Source: Stenotrophomonas sp. ISL-67
Lineage (GTDB): Bacteria > Pseudomonadota > Gammaproteobacteria > Xanthomonadales > Xanthomonadaceae
Direction of reading: 5' to 3'
DNA: 64,000 bases
Assembly: GCF_018612915.1 (NCBI RefSeq)
Contig: NZ_JAGGRL010000006.1
Location: 186,001-250,000 of the forward strand
The notes beneath the pieces are model-generated. The model was not told the origin of the DNA. It did not search any database and saw only the letters and a list, made by a program, of their open reading frames with translations. Within the stretch, counting starts at the first letter, position 1, and the number at the start of each line of letters is the position of its first letter. Shown here in pieces: positions 27,243-35,678 of the stretch. A program made the position numbers and the translations under genes.

Positions 27243-28259
27243 TTACCAGACCACTTCGGCCATCGAGCAGTTCAGGCCCGAGCCGATGCCGAGCAGCGCG
27301 ATGCGGTCGCCCTTCTTCAGGCGGCCCAGCTCCTTGAGCTTGCTCAGCACGATCGGCACCGAGGCCGGGCCGATGTTGCCGTGCTCACCGAAGATGGTCA
27401 TCACCTTCTTCGGGTCGATGCCGAAGTTCTTGATGAAGGCGGCGGTGTGCGGCTGGCTGACCTGGTGGATGACGAACTGGTCCAGTTCCTCCACCGCCCA
27501 GCCGAGCGCTTCACGGGCGGCCAGGAAGGTCTTCTGGGCCAGCTTGATGCCTTCGATCAGCAGCATGCGGGTGTCGGTGACCATGCGGTCCAGGTTGCCG
27601 CGGCACAGCTGGTTCCACTCGGTGGCCGAGCGGGTCACGCCACCGCGGTAACGCGGCGCGTCGGGCACCAGCTCGGTGCGCGCCATCACCATGGCGGCCG
27701 CGCCGCAGCCCAGGGTCAGGGCGGCCATCTCGTTGCGGAAGTCGTCGGCGGTCACGCCCGGCAGGGCCATGCGCTCGAGGGTCTTCTCGTAGACCAGGTT
27801 GGCGGTTTCGCCATCGACGATCAGCGCGTAATCGATCTCGCCGCGCTCAAGCATGCGGGCGGCGATGTCCATGCCGTTGATGAAGGCCAGGCAGGCATTG
27901 GCGACGTCGAAGGTCATGCACTCGTCGCCCACCCCCAGGTTGCCCGAGACGATGCTGGCCGTGGACGGCTCCAGGTAGTCGCGGCTGACCGAGGTGTTGA
28001 CCAGCAGGCCGATCTTGTCGGCGCCGATGCCGGCGTCTTCCAGCGCCTTGCGGGCAGCCAGGGTCGCGGCGTCGGAAGCGAGCATGTCCGCATCCCACAG
28101 ACGGCGGGCGTGGATGCCGGCGATATCGCCCAGCACGTCGGTACGGATGCCCAGACGATCCAGCGTCGGCTGCAGACGTTCGTTGATTTCCTTGGACGTC
28201 AGCGTGTGCGGCGCGTCGATGTGCGCCAGGCCGGCGATCGATACATTCTTGAAGAGCAT
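27243..28259 (-). CDS. oleA: OleA, thiolase-fold acyl-CoA condensing enzyme of olefin biosynthesis
   Basis: A 338-aa protein related to FabH. It joins two fatty acyl-CoAs head to head. The nucleophile Cys123 is in DVANACLAFINGMD. Glu97 in RDYLEPS lies 26 residues before it, the same distance as the catalytic Glu117 and Cys143 of the X. campestris enzyme. The His and Asn of the thiolase fold are in VIHQVSQPH and IFGEHGNIGPAS. It is the first ole gene in transcription order. No clear ribosome site precedes the ATG. Confidence 0.95.
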   Translation of the reverse strand: MLFKNVSIAGLAHIDAPHTLTSKEINERLQPTLDRLGIRTDVLGDIAGIHARRLWDADMLASDAATLAARKALEDAGIGADKIGLLVNTSVSRDYLEPSTASIVSGNLGVGDECMTFDVANACLAFINGMDIAARMLERGEIDYALIVDGETANLVYEKTLERMALPGVTADDFRNEMAALTLGCGAAAMVMARTELVPDAPRYRGGVTRSATEWNQLCRGNLDRMVTDTRMLLIEGIKLAQKTFLAAREALGWAVEELDQFVIHQVSQPHTAAFIKNFGIDPKKVMTIFGEHGNIGPASVPIVLSKLKELGRLKKGDRIALLGIGSGLNCSMAEVVW

Positions 28260-28372
28260 CAGTTAGCGCCAAGGCTCAGGCAAAGGGGGCGCTATTGTAA
28301 GCCCCCCGCGCCTTCACCGCACCTTTACGAATTCACGTCCGGGCGTATGGTACGGGCCCGGACCTGACGGGT

Positions 28373-28690
28373 TCAGCGTGGCGGGCACTGGAAGGCAGCG
28401 AACCGCTGGCTGCCATCGGCCGGTTGGCCCGAGGCCTGGACCGCGTTGGCACCGGCGCTGGGAGCCTCGTTGCGGGCCAGGGTCTCCAGCTCGTCCTGCA
28501 CGCGCAGCGGGTTGCGGTTGTAGAAGCCCACCTTGCTCTTGACCGTGACCACCACCTCGCCCTTGTTCACGCAGCCGGTGGGAACCGGCCCGGCCGGCAG
28601 CACCCGCACGACCTTGCCCACCGGTTCGATCGGCACCCAGGTACAGGCGGTGGCGCTGAGTACAAGGGCGGAGAGCAGGACAAGGCGCAT
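28373..28690 (-). CDS. DUF4156-family lipoprotein
   Basis: A 105-aa protein with the lipoprotein signal MRLVLLSALVLSATAC (Cys16). The mature part has VRVLPAGPVPTGCVNKGEVVVTV, a YNRN segment and ANAVQASG, in the arrangement of DUF4156/RcsF-like small lipoproteins; a cysteine pair (in GCVN and in the C-terminal QCPPR) may form a disulfide. Function unknown; an envelope location is expected. ATG 28690 starts the signal peptide. It is upstream of oleA on the same strand, 113 bp away, but probably a separate unit. Confidence 0.75.
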   Translation of the reverse strand: MRLVLLSALVLSATACTWVPIEPVGKVVRVLPAGPVPTGCVNKGEVVVTVKSKVGFYNRNPLRVQDELETLARNEAPSAGANAVQASGQPADGSQRFAAFQCPPR

Positions 28691-28763
28691 GGTGGGAGGC
28701 TCATGAAGGGCAGGATGGAAGTGTGCCTGAACGGGCTGAATCGCGGGTAGATGGATTCCGAGG

Positions 28764-28785
28764 GCCGGCCAACGGCCGGCGCTAC
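28764..28785 (-). repeat. SMAG element
   Basis: A single copy of the CCGGCCGTTGGCCGG subtype, GTAG on the minus strand, 73 bp upstream of the DUF4156 lipoprotein start. Confidence 0.8.
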
Positions 28786-28818
28786 CCGGACGGCGCAAAT
28801 CGAACTGTCCGGAGCCGC

Positions 28819-28916
28819 TGGTTGATTGATCCAGATCCCAACCACCACGTAACAATTCGTAGGTCCGGCCGTTGGCCGGACACCGCGCGCAGCGCGGCCC
28901 AGCCATCCGAAGCCGG
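28819..28916. repeat. 98-bp extended repeat containing a SMAG element, copy 1
   Basis: Aligns without gaps to 33291-33388. Shared segments include TGGTTGATTGATCC, GTAACAATTCGTAG, a SMAG hairpin with CCGGCCGTTGGCCGG, and ACACCGCGCGCAGCGCGGCC (a second palindrome). The differences cluster in positions ~20-30. Confidence 0.8.
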
Positions 28917-28918
28917 AT

Positions 28919-28950
28919 AAACGCCGGTCGAATTACCGCGACCGGCGTTT
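28919..28950 (-). terminator. Terminator of the M16 peptidase gene
   Basis: A perfect 12-bp inverted repeat AAACGCCGGTCG/CGACCGGCGTTT with an 8-nt loop, 28 bp after the peptidase stop on the minus strand. The AAA/TTT ends give a short T-run on both strands. Confidence 0.75.
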
Positions 28951-28977
28951 GCACCCACCGAAGCCACCCGTCAGCCG

Positions 28978-31821
28978 TTACGGAACCGGCTTGCCGTCGG
29001 CATCAATGATCGTCACCTCGCCCAGGTTCAGCGCGCGCACCGGGGCTTCGGTCTGCTTCAGGTCGCCCACCACCACCCAGGTGAGGGTCTTCGGATCCAG
29101 CGCGGCGGCCGCCTGCTGCACCTGGGCCGGGGTCATCGCTTCGATCTCGGCCTTGCGCTTGAACACGTAGTCGTCCGGGCGCTGGTAGCGGACGATGCCG
29201 CTGATGGTGCCCAGCACCGCGCTGGCGGTCTCGTAGGCCCCCGGCAGGCTCAGGTTCTGGATGTTGCGGATGCGGGTGACTTCGGCCGGGGTGATCGTTT
29301 CGGCGCCGGAGGCGAAATCGGCAATCTCCTTCTGCATCTCCTTCATCGCCTCGGCGGTCTTGTCGATCTGCACGGGCGCCACGGCCATCCACGGGCGCTG
29401 GCCCAGGGTGCTGCTGGCCATGGTGCGCGCGCCGTAGGACCAGTGCTTCTCCTCGCGCAGGTTCATGTTCAGGCGCGAGGTGAAGTCGCCACCCAGCACG
29501 CCGTTGGCGATGTCGAAGCGGGTGGCGCCCGGGTCGATGGTGGACGGCACGACCTGGCCGGCAAACAGGTTGGCCTGCACCGCGCCAGGCTGGTCGATAA
29601 GGTAGACGCGGGCCTTGGCCGGCCGCGCGACATCCACCGGCGGCCTGGCCTGCGGCACCGGGGTGCTGCTCTTCCAGTCGCCGAACTGGCGCTCGAGCAG
29701 CGGCACGATTTCCTTCAGGGTGGTGTCGCCCACCACGATCAGGGTGCCCTGCTCCGGACGCAGCCAGTCGCGGTGGAAATCGACCAGGTCGGCACGGGTC
29801 AGCGACTGGATGTCGGCTTCGTTGCCGCTGCCGGTGAACGGGATGGCGTACGGGTGGCCGGCGCCGTACAGCAGGGTGGGCAGCACGCGCATTGCCGAGG
29901 CGTTCGGGTTGACCTTCTCCTGCTGGATGCCGGCGATCCAGGTCGCCTTGACCCGGTCGATCTCGGCCTGGTCGAAGCGCGGCTGGCGCAGCATGTCCGC
30001 GTACAGCGCCAGCGACGGGGCCAGGTTTTCCTTCAGCGCCGACAGGTAGACGCTGGCGCTGTCCAGCGAGGCCGACGCGCCCAGACTGGCGCCCAGCGCG
30101 TCAGCCGCATCGGCGAACGGCAGCGCGCCCAGCTTGCCGGCGCCCTCGCCCATCAGGTCCATGGTGAAGTTGGCGGTGCCGGACTTGCGGCCCTGGTCGG
30201 CGGTGAAGCCACCGGGGAATTCATAGCTGAACTGCACCACGGGAATGTCATGGCGCTCGGCCAGGATGACCTGGGTACCGTTCTTGAGCGTGGCGCGGTG
30301 CAGCTCCGGGAACTTCAACTCGGGGAAGGTTTTGGTCTGCGGCACGCCGGTGCTGCGGTCGACCACGGTCGGGCCAGTCGTGAACTTCGGGTCCACCCCC
30401 GGCACGGTGAACGGCTTGGGGGTGGCCGACGGCAGCTCCGGCAGCGCCACGCGCGCGCCGGGTTCGACCACCAGGGTGTGGTCGCCCACCCCCAGCCACT
30501 TGGCGCCGGCCGCGCGCACGTCAGCGGCGCTGGCCGCATCGATGTTCGCCAGCGAACGACGGAAGCAGCCCGGGTCGCCCTCGAACACGGTGCACTCGGC
30601 CAGGGCATCGGCCTTGCCGCCGAACCCGCCGATGCGCTCGATGCCACGAATGAAGCCGGCGCGGAACGCGGTCTTGCCGCGGCTCAGCTCATCGGCGGTC
30701 GGGCCATCCTTGACCAGGCGGCGCACTTCCTCGTCGATGATCGCCTCGACCTTGGCCGGGTCCACGCCCTGCTTGACCGTGGCCATGATCACGAAGTTGG
30801 AGCCCAGCTGCGAGGTGTAGGCGCCAGCGCTGATGTTGTCCACCAGCTTGTCCTGGTGCAGCAGGCGCTGGTCCAGGCGCGAGGACTTGGCCCCGCCCAG
30901 CACCTGCGCGAACAACTGCAGCTGGTCGATGTCGGTGGTGCCGGTCTGGGCGACGTTCCAGACGCGGTAGATGCGCGCCTGCGGCACCTTGTCGGTCATG
31001 GTTTCGCGGGTGGATTTCTCGCGCTTGGCCACGTTGACCGCCGGCTGGGCCATGCTCGGGCCGGCCGGGATGTCGCCGAAGTACCGGGCAACCTTCTCTT
31101 TGGCAGTGGCGACGTCGATGTCGCCGGCCAGCACCAGCACGGCGTTGTTGGGGCCGTACCAGGTGCGGAACCAGTTCTTGACGTCGTCCAGCGAAGCCGC
31201 GTTGAGGTCGTTCATCGACCCGATCACGCTGTGGTGGTACGGGTGGCCTTCGGGGTACATGGAACGGGTGAGCTTGTCCCACACCTGCCCATACGGCTGG
31301 TTCTCGCCCTGGCGCTTTTCGTTCTGCACCACGCCGCGCTGCTCGTCGAGTGCGGCCTGGTCGATCGCGCCCAGCAGGTGGCCCATGCGGTCCGATTCCA
31401 TCCACAGCGCCATGTCCAGCGCGGTGGTGGGCACGTTCTCGAAGTAGTTGGTGCGGTCGGTGTTGGTGGTGCCGTTCTGGCCGGTCACGCCGACCTGCTT
31501 GAACGGTTCGAAGTATTCACCGGCGTGGTTTTCGCTGCCCTGGAACATCAGGTGTTCGAACAGGTGCGCAAACCCGGTGCGGCCGGCCGGTTCGTCCTTG
31601 CTGCCCACGTGGTACCAGATGTTCACCGCCACGATCGGCGCCTTGCGGTCGGTGTGCACCACCACGCGCAGGCCGTTGGGCAGGGTGAATTCTTCGTACG
31701 GAATGTCGACCTTGGCGACCTGGGCCGGCCTGGCCATCACCGGTGCCGGGGCAAGGCTGCCCAGGGCGGCGGAAAGCGCTACAGCCAGCAGCGCGGCACG
31801 CGGTCGAAGTTGGGCGGTCAT
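28978..31821 (-). CDS. M16-family zinc peptidase (pitrilysin type), exported
   Basis: A 947-aa protein with a signal peptide (ALLAVALSAALGSLAPAPVMA). The N-terminal M16 domain has the inverted zinc motif HLFEHLMF (HxxEH) near residue 78, with the downstream Glu ligand in the ALDEQRGVVQNE segment. The second half is an inactive M16 copy, as usual for two-domain periplasmic members. It should degrade peptides in the periplasm. ATG 31821 has AAGGA upstream; a longer frame lacks a signal peptide. No partner M16 gene is adjacent. Confidence 0.92.
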   Translation of the reverse strand: MTAQLRPRAALLAVALSAALGSLAPAPVMARPAQVAKVDIPYEEFTLPNGLRVVVHTDRKAPIVAVNIWYHVGSKDEPAGRTGFAHLFEHLMFQGSENHAGEYFEPFKQVGVTGQNGTTNTDRTNYFENVPTTALDMALWMESDRMGHLLGAIDQAALDEQRGVVQNEKRQGENQPYGQVWDKLTRSMYPEGHPYHHSVIGSMNDLNAASLDDVKNWFRTWYGPNNAVLVLAGDIDVATAKEKVARYFGDIPAGPSMAQPAVNVAKREKSTRETMTDKVPQARIYRVWNVAQTGTTDIDQLQLFAQVLGGAKSSRLDQRLLHQDKLVDNISAGAYTSQLGSNFVIMATVKQGVDPAKVEAIIDEEVRRLVKDGPTADELSRGKTAFRAGFIRGIERIGGFGGKADALAECTVFEGDPGCFRRSLANIDAASAADVRAAGAKWLGVGDHTLVVEPGARVALPELPSATPKPFTVPGVDPKFTTGPTVVDRSTGVPQTKTFPELKFPELHRATLKNGTQVILAERHDIPVVQFSYEFPGGFTADQGRKSGTANFTMDLMGEGAGKLGALPFADAADALGASLGASASLDSASVYLSALKENLAPSLALYADMLRQPRFDQAEIDRVKATWIAGIQQEKVNPNASAMRVLPTLLYGAGHPYAIPFTGSGNEADIQSLTRADLVDFHRDWLRPEQGTLIVVGDTTLKEIVPLLERQFGDWKSSTPVPQARPPVDVARPAKARVYLIDQPGAVQANLFAGQVVPSTIDPGATRFDIANGVLGGDFTSRLNMNLREEKHWSYGARTMASSTLGQRPWMAVAPVQIDKTAEAMKEMQKEIADFASGAETITPAEVTRIRNIQNLSLPGAYETASAVLGTISGIVRYQRPDDYVFKRKAEIEAMTPAQVQQAAAALDPKTLTWVVVGDLKQTEAPVRALNLGEVTIIDADGKPVP

Positions 31822-32000
31822 TCCGTTTCCTTGGTCATGAAAGTGAAGCGAGATGCTAGCCCGGGAGTCCGGGAAAGGGCATCGGCCAACAGTCATTGCC
31901 CATGTAGGGGAACTTTCCGGGCAATCCCTACACCGGGCGGAGCCCATCAGCGGCTACCTGAACCCCCGTCCGGACAGTTGCGCACAGCCGGATCGGACAG

Positions 32001-32019
32001 GTGTCCGGACAGCGGACAC
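32001..32019. promoter_or_regulatory. Palindromic site, candidate activator-binding site
   Basis: GTGTCCG-gacag-CGGACAC, perfect 7-bp arms with a 5-bp spacer. A second GTCCGGAC palindrome lies 35 bp upstream. Both sit 55-110 bp upstream of the sigma-54-like promoter, where an enhancer-binding protein could act. Confidence 0.5.
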
Positions 32020-32062
32020 TCCGCGACCCGAACAAAACCCTTTCAAATCAACAACTAAAAGT

Positions 32063-32078
32063 TGGCACGGTGCCTGCT
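32063..32078 (+). promoter_or_regulatory. Candidate sigma-54 promoter
   Basis: TGGCAC-GGTGC-CTGCT matches TGGCAC-N5-TTGCW at all but one key position, with the GG and GC dinucleotides at correct spacing. Transcription would start near 32089, leaving a ~139-nt leader before the ATG at 32228. Confidence 0.55.
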
Positions 32079-32227
32079 TGCATCCCGGTGCGGAAAGAAC
32101 GCGATCAAACACAAGCTGACTGATCGCTGAACGCAACACGGAATCTGAAAATTTCTCTTGCATCCCCAGATTCGGTGTACTACCTTACTACCACACCACC
32201 GCTCAACAACACTAAACAGGCCCCGTC

Positions 32228-32698
32228 ATGAACACCAAGACCATCGCAATCGCCATCGCCCTCGTTGCCGGCTCCGCGTTTGTTTCGAACGTGCATGCCG
32301 CTTCCGCCATCACCACCCTGCCGACCGTGCAGGTCCGCCCCTCCGCCGACCAGCTGGCCCAGGCCGAAGTCGAGCGCACCAGCAGCATCCCGACCCTGGC
32401 GCTGGTGGAAGTGCGCCCGACCGCCGGCCAGATCGCCGAATACCGTGCCGAACTGGCCAACAGCCAGCGCGTCACCACCCTGGCCGCCGTCGAAGTCCGC
32501 CCGACCGCCGAGCAGCGCGAAGCGCTGGCCGCCGAACAGAACGACCGCAGCACGGATTACATGGGTGCCCTGGCCACGGCCGCCGGCACGATCGCCCGCG
32601 ACGTGATCATCAACCTGCCGACCCTGCAGGTGCGCCCGTCGCCGAACGACCTGCAGGCCTTCGCACTGGAAACCGCCTCGGTGCTGGTGCGTCCGTAA
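32228..32698 (+). CDS. Secreted protein with repeated L..VEVRPT motifs
   Basis: A 156-aa protein not recognised as a named family. A signal peptide (AIAIALVAGSAFVSNVHA) precedes four copies of a motif LPTVQVRPSADQL, LALVEVRPTAGQI, LAAVEVRPTAEQR and LPTLQVRPSPNDL at about residues 31, 57, 85 and 130; the protein ends in a fifth partial copy, SVLVRP. Copies 1-3 are 26-28 residues apart. There are no cysteines. It is probably periplasmic or surface-exposed; function unknown. It follows a sigma-54-like promoter and a long AT-rich leader, so it is likely strongly regulated. Confidence 0.75.
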   Translation: MNTKTIAIAIALVAGSAFVSNVHAASAITTLPTVQVRPSADQLAQAEVERTSSIPTLALVEVRPTAGQIAEYRAELANSQRVTTLAAVEVRPTAEQREALAAEQNDRSTDYMGALATAAGTIARDVIINLPTLQVRPSPNDLQAFALETASVLVRP

Positions 32699-32778
32699 AA
32701 GCGGCTGAGGAATACCGACCAAGAGTCGGTATCTACCGTCGGTTCCTGCCATGTTTCGCGTCGGCGTACACTTTGCCG

Positions 32779-33258
32779 ATGACTGCAAATCCTACGTTCC
32801 ATGTTGTGTTGTTCCAGCCGGAAATTCCTCCGAATACCGGCAATGTGATCCGGCTCTGCGCCAACACCGGCGCGCGACTGCACCTGATCGAGCCGCTCGG
32901 TTTCGACCTGAGCGACAAGCAGCTCAAGCGCGCCGGCCTGGATTACCACGAATACGCTCGGCTGCGGGTCCACCCCGACCTGGATACCGCCCTGCAGGCC
33001 ATCGCGCCCAAGCGCCTGTTCGCCCTCAGTACCCGCGGCAGCGTGCGCTATGACACCCCGCAGTTTGAAGACGGCGATGCGTTCCTGTTCGGCCCGGAAA
33101 CCCGTGGCCTGCCCCAGGACGTGCTCGATGCGTTGCCGCACGGCCGCCGCCTGCGCCTGCCGATGCAACCGGACAACCGCAGCCTGAATCTGTCAAACAC
33201 CGTTGCGGTCGTGATGTACGAAGCCTGGCGCCAATCCGGGTTCGCGGGCGGGTCATGA
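32779..33258 (+). CDS. trmL: tRNA (cytidine/uridine-34 2'-O)-methyltransferase TrmL
   Basis: A 159-aa SPOUT methyltransferase of TrmL length. It methylates the wobble ribose of tRNA-Leu isoacceptors using SAM. Motifs of the knotted fold: PEIPPNTGNVIRLCANTG at the N-terminus, LFGPETRGLP, and the C-terminal RSLNLSNTVAVVMYEAWRQ knot that binds SAM. ATG 32779 matches the usual short N-terminus. It stands alone after the repeat protein (80-bp gap) and is followed by a weak stem CCCGC/GCGGG and a long SMAG-containing repeat. Confidence 0.95.
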   Translation: MTANPTFHVVLFQPEIPPNTGNVIRLCANTGARLHLIEPLGFDLSDKQLKRAGLDYHEYARLRVHPDLDTALQAIAPKRLFALSTRGSVRYDTPQFEDGDAFLFGPETRGLPQDVLDALPHGRRLRLPMQPDNRSLNLSNTVAVVMYEAWRQSGFAGGS

Positions 33259-33290
33259 CATTGATCGACCCGCAACGATTGGCGGGCTCT

Positions 33291-33388
33291 TGGTTGATTG
33301 ATCCCGATCCCGATGGGCCCGTAACAATTCGTAGCCCCGGCCGTTGGCCGGACACCGCGCGCAGCGCGGCCCAAGTATCCGGAGACGG
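33291..33388. repeat. 98-bp extended repeat containing a SMAG element, copy 2
   Basis: Second copy of the unit at 28819-28916, in the same orientation 4.5 kb away. The SMAG hairpin is at 33331-33353 and the CGCGCAGCGCG palindrome follows. Confidence 0.8.
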
Positions 33389-33472
33389 CAAAACGCGGCC
33401 CCGATGATTCGCCCGACGTTTAGACGATCCGAAGCCACCCATCACGCGTTCATGACCCCGGATCGAAGAGCA

Positions 33473-33494
33473 GCCGGCCAACGGCCGGCGCTAC
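33473..33494 (-). repeat. SMAG element
   Basis: A single copy, CCGGCCGTTGGCCGG subtype, 15 bp past the stop of the minus-strand glutaryl-CoA dehydrogenase gene. With the copy at 33331 it forms an inverted pair ~120 bp apart. Confidence 0.8.
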
Positions 33495-33508
33495 CGGTCC
33501 GTATCCCG

Positions 33509-34684
33509 TCAAAACGCGTTGATCCCCGTCAATTCCCGCCCGATCACCAACTGGTGCACGGTCTCGGTCCCCTCATAGGTAATCACCGATTCCAGATTCA
33601 ACGCATGCCGGATCGCCACGTGCTCGGTGGTGATGCCGGCGCCGCCCAGCAGGTCGCGGCACTCACGGGCGATGTCGATCGCCATGCGGCAGTTGTTCCA
33701 TTTGGCCAGGCTGACCTGCTGCGGCTGCAGCTGGCCGGCATCCTTCAGCCTGCCCAGCTGCAATGACAACAACTGCGCGGTGGTGATGCGCCGGGCCATG
33801 TCGGCCAGCTTGATCTGCGCGCTCTGGGTGGCCGCCACCGGCCGCCCGAACAGCACGCGTTCCTTGGTGTAGTTCAGCGCCTCGTCCAGGCACGCCACGG
33901 CCGCACCGATCGGACCCCAGCTGATCCCGTAACGCGCCTGGTTGAGGCAGCCCAGCGGGCCCTTCAAGCCCTGCACGTTGGGCAGGCGGTTGCGCTCGGG
34001 CACACGCACGTTGTCGAAGAACAATGCACCGGTGAGCGAGGCACGCAGGCTCATCTTGTGCTTGATTTCCTGGGTGGTGAAACCGGGCATGCCCTTTTCC
34101 AGCACGAAGCCCTGGATGCCATCTTCGGTATGCGCCCAGACGATGGCGATATCGGCCACCGGGCCGCTGGTGATCCACATCTTGCTGCCGTTGACCAGCC
34201 AGTCGCCGCCGTCCTTCACCGCGCGCGTCTTCATCGCCGCCGGGTCAGAACCACCGTGGGCCTCGGTCAGGCCGAAACAGCCGATCACCCGCCCGGCCGC
34301 CATGTCCGGCAGCCAGCGCAGGCGCTGCTCCTCGCTGCCGTAGGCGAAGATCGGGTACATGCACAGCGAGCTCTGCACCGAAACGAAGCTGCGCAGGCCC
34401 GAATCGCCGCGCTCCAGCTCCTGGCAGATCAATCCGTAGCTGACCGCGTTGAGACCGCCGCCGCCATACTGTTCGGGCAGGCTGGAACCCAGCAGCCCCA
34501 GCGCGGCGATTTCCGGGATCAGCTCATCCGGGAAGCGCCCCTGGTCGAACGCATCGCCAATGATGGGCAGCACGCGTTCATCGGTGAAGCGCGCCACCGC
34601 GGCCCGCACTGCCCGCTCCTCTTCGCTGAGCAGCGCGTGGACATCAAACAGATCGTACGGATTGAGGGCCATGGTCGACGACAT
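33509..34684 (-). CDS. gcdH: Glutaryl-CoA dehydrogenase
   Basis: A 391-aa acyl-CoA dehydrogenase. Family features: CFGLTEAHGGSDPAAM (FAD/substrate loop), WITSGPVADI, and the C-terminal TYEGTETVHQLVIGRELTGINAF-like region with the catalytic Glu in YEGT, characteristic of glutaryl-CoA dehydrogenase rather than other ACADs. It oxidises and decarboxylates glutaryl-CoA to crotonyl-CoA in lysine and tryptophan breakdown, passing electrons to ETF. ETF-ubiquinone oxidoreductase is encoded 1 kb away. Start ATG 34684 or 34672; ribosome sites are weak for both. Confidence 0.93.
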   Translation of the reverse strand: MSSTMALNPYDLFDVHALLSEEERAVRAAVARFTDERVLPIIGDAFDQGRFPDELIPEIAALGLLGSSLPEQYGGGGLNAVSYGLICQELERGDSGLRSFVSVQSSLCMYPIFAYGSEEQRLRWLPDMAAGRVIGCFGLTEAHGGSDPAAMKTRAVKDGGDWLVNGSKMWITSGPVADIAIVWAHTEDGIQGFVLEKGMPGFTTQEIKHKMSLRASLTGALFFDNVRVPERNRLPNVQGLKGPLGCLNQARYGISWGPIGAAVACLDEALNYTKERVLFGRPVAATQSAQIKLADMARRITTAQLLSLQLGRLKDAGQLQPQQVSLAKWNNCRMAIDIARECRDLLGGAGITTEHVAIRHALNLESVITYEGTETVHQLVIGRELTGINAF

Positions 34685-34788
34685 CGCAGGGCGGGAACAG
34701 ACCCCATTGTGATGCCTGCCCCCCGTGCCGGCCAAGGCAGACCGCAACACGCCCTACAATGAAGGTCTCCACAGCAGAGGTATCGCCG

Positions 34789-35286
34789 ATGATCCGCAAC
34801 GAGCGTCCCGACGACATCGCCGCCATCCACACCGTCACCCGCGACGCATTCCTGTCCGCGCCCCACAGCAGCGGCACGGAGCAGCACATCGTCGATGCAT
34901 TGCGCGCGGCCGGCGCGCTGTCGATTTCGCTGGTGGCCGAAGACGCAGGCGGCATCATCGGCCACGTGGCGCTGTCGCCGGTCCAGCTCAGCGATGGCAG
35001 CACGGACTGGTATGGGCTCGGCCCGATATCGGTGGCGCCGCACAGGCAGGGCGAAGGGATCGGAAGCGCGCTGATGCGGGCGGCGATCAAGGCGCTGCAG
35101 GCGCGCGGTGCCGCCGGTTGCGTGTTGCTGGGGGATCCGGGGTACTACGGTCGGTTTGGCTTCCGGGCCGATCCACGGCTGCGGCTGGCGGGCGTGCCGG
35201 CGGAATATTTCCAGGCGTTGCAGCTGCAAGGGGAGTGGCCGGATGCGGAAGTGAGTTACCACGCGGGCTTCGGGGTCACAGTCTGA
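34789..35286 (+). CDS. GNAT-family N-acetyltransferase (YhbS-like)
   Basis: A 165-aa acetyltransferase. The acetyl-CoA binding motif is VAPHRQGEGIGSALM (residues ~83-97), preceded by the GLGPISV strand and followed by GCVLLGDPGYYGRFGF, which is typical of the YhbS subgroup. Substrate unknown. ATG 34789 is preferred over ATG 34759 because it gives the usual MIRNERPDD start. It is divergent from gcdH and separated from the next gene by SMAG repeats. Confidence 0.88.
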   Translation: MIRNERPDDIAAIHTVTRDAFLSAPHSSGTEQHIVDALRAAGALSISLVAEDAGGIIGHVALSPVQLSDGSTDWYGLGPISVAPHRQGEGIGSALMRAAIKALQARGAAGCVLLGDPGYYGRFGFRADPRLRLAGVPAEYFQALQLQGEWPDAEVSYHAGFGVTV

Positions 35287-35302
35287 CGGGTGCACCGTCT
35301 GG

Positions 35303-35458
35303 GCCGGCCAACGGCCGGCGCTACCGGGGTTCGGGATGCAGGGCCAGCGGGTGAGCACCCGCAGCCACGCAGGGCGTGGCTCTACGCCTTGGCATCCGGA
35401 TGTGATGGACGCCTTGGCATCCCCGGTGTGATACCGATAGCGCCGGCCGTTGGCCGGC
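35303..35458. repeat. Three SMAG elements
   Basis: Copies at 35303-35324 (minus), 35363-35385 (minus, GAGCCACGC subtype) and 35437-35458 (plus, with ATAG instead of GTAG). Between the last two lies a short direct repeat, CGCCTTGGCATCC, 27 bp apart. The rest of the gap up to 35678 shows no gene or clear promoter. Confidence 0.75.
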
Positions 35459-35678
35459 CCAGGAGGTGCCAACAACGCACGTATCCGTCAGGCGCATTGA
35501 CGCACTGCAGCATTGGCCGTGGGACGACGCCCATCGTCTGCGAACTAGGCGGCAACGGCTCCTGCCGGTACCCTGATGGCCTGATCCAGCCGTTGCGCAG
35601 TGACCTGCCGCGCGCGATTCCCAGGCAACCGCCGCCGGCTCCAGCCGGGACGGCACTACCCACGAGTTACGCACCACC

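Larger units (their letters stand above)
31822..32227. other. 406-bp divergent control region (M16 peptidase / repeat protein)
   Basis: No gene seen. It contains two GTCCGGACAG copies (31968-31977 and 32003-32012), an operator-like palindrome at 32001-32019, and a sigma-54-like promoter at 32063-32078. The stretch 32010-32225 is clearly AT-richer than surrounding DNA, as expected for a regulated promoter with a long leader. Confidence 0.6.
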
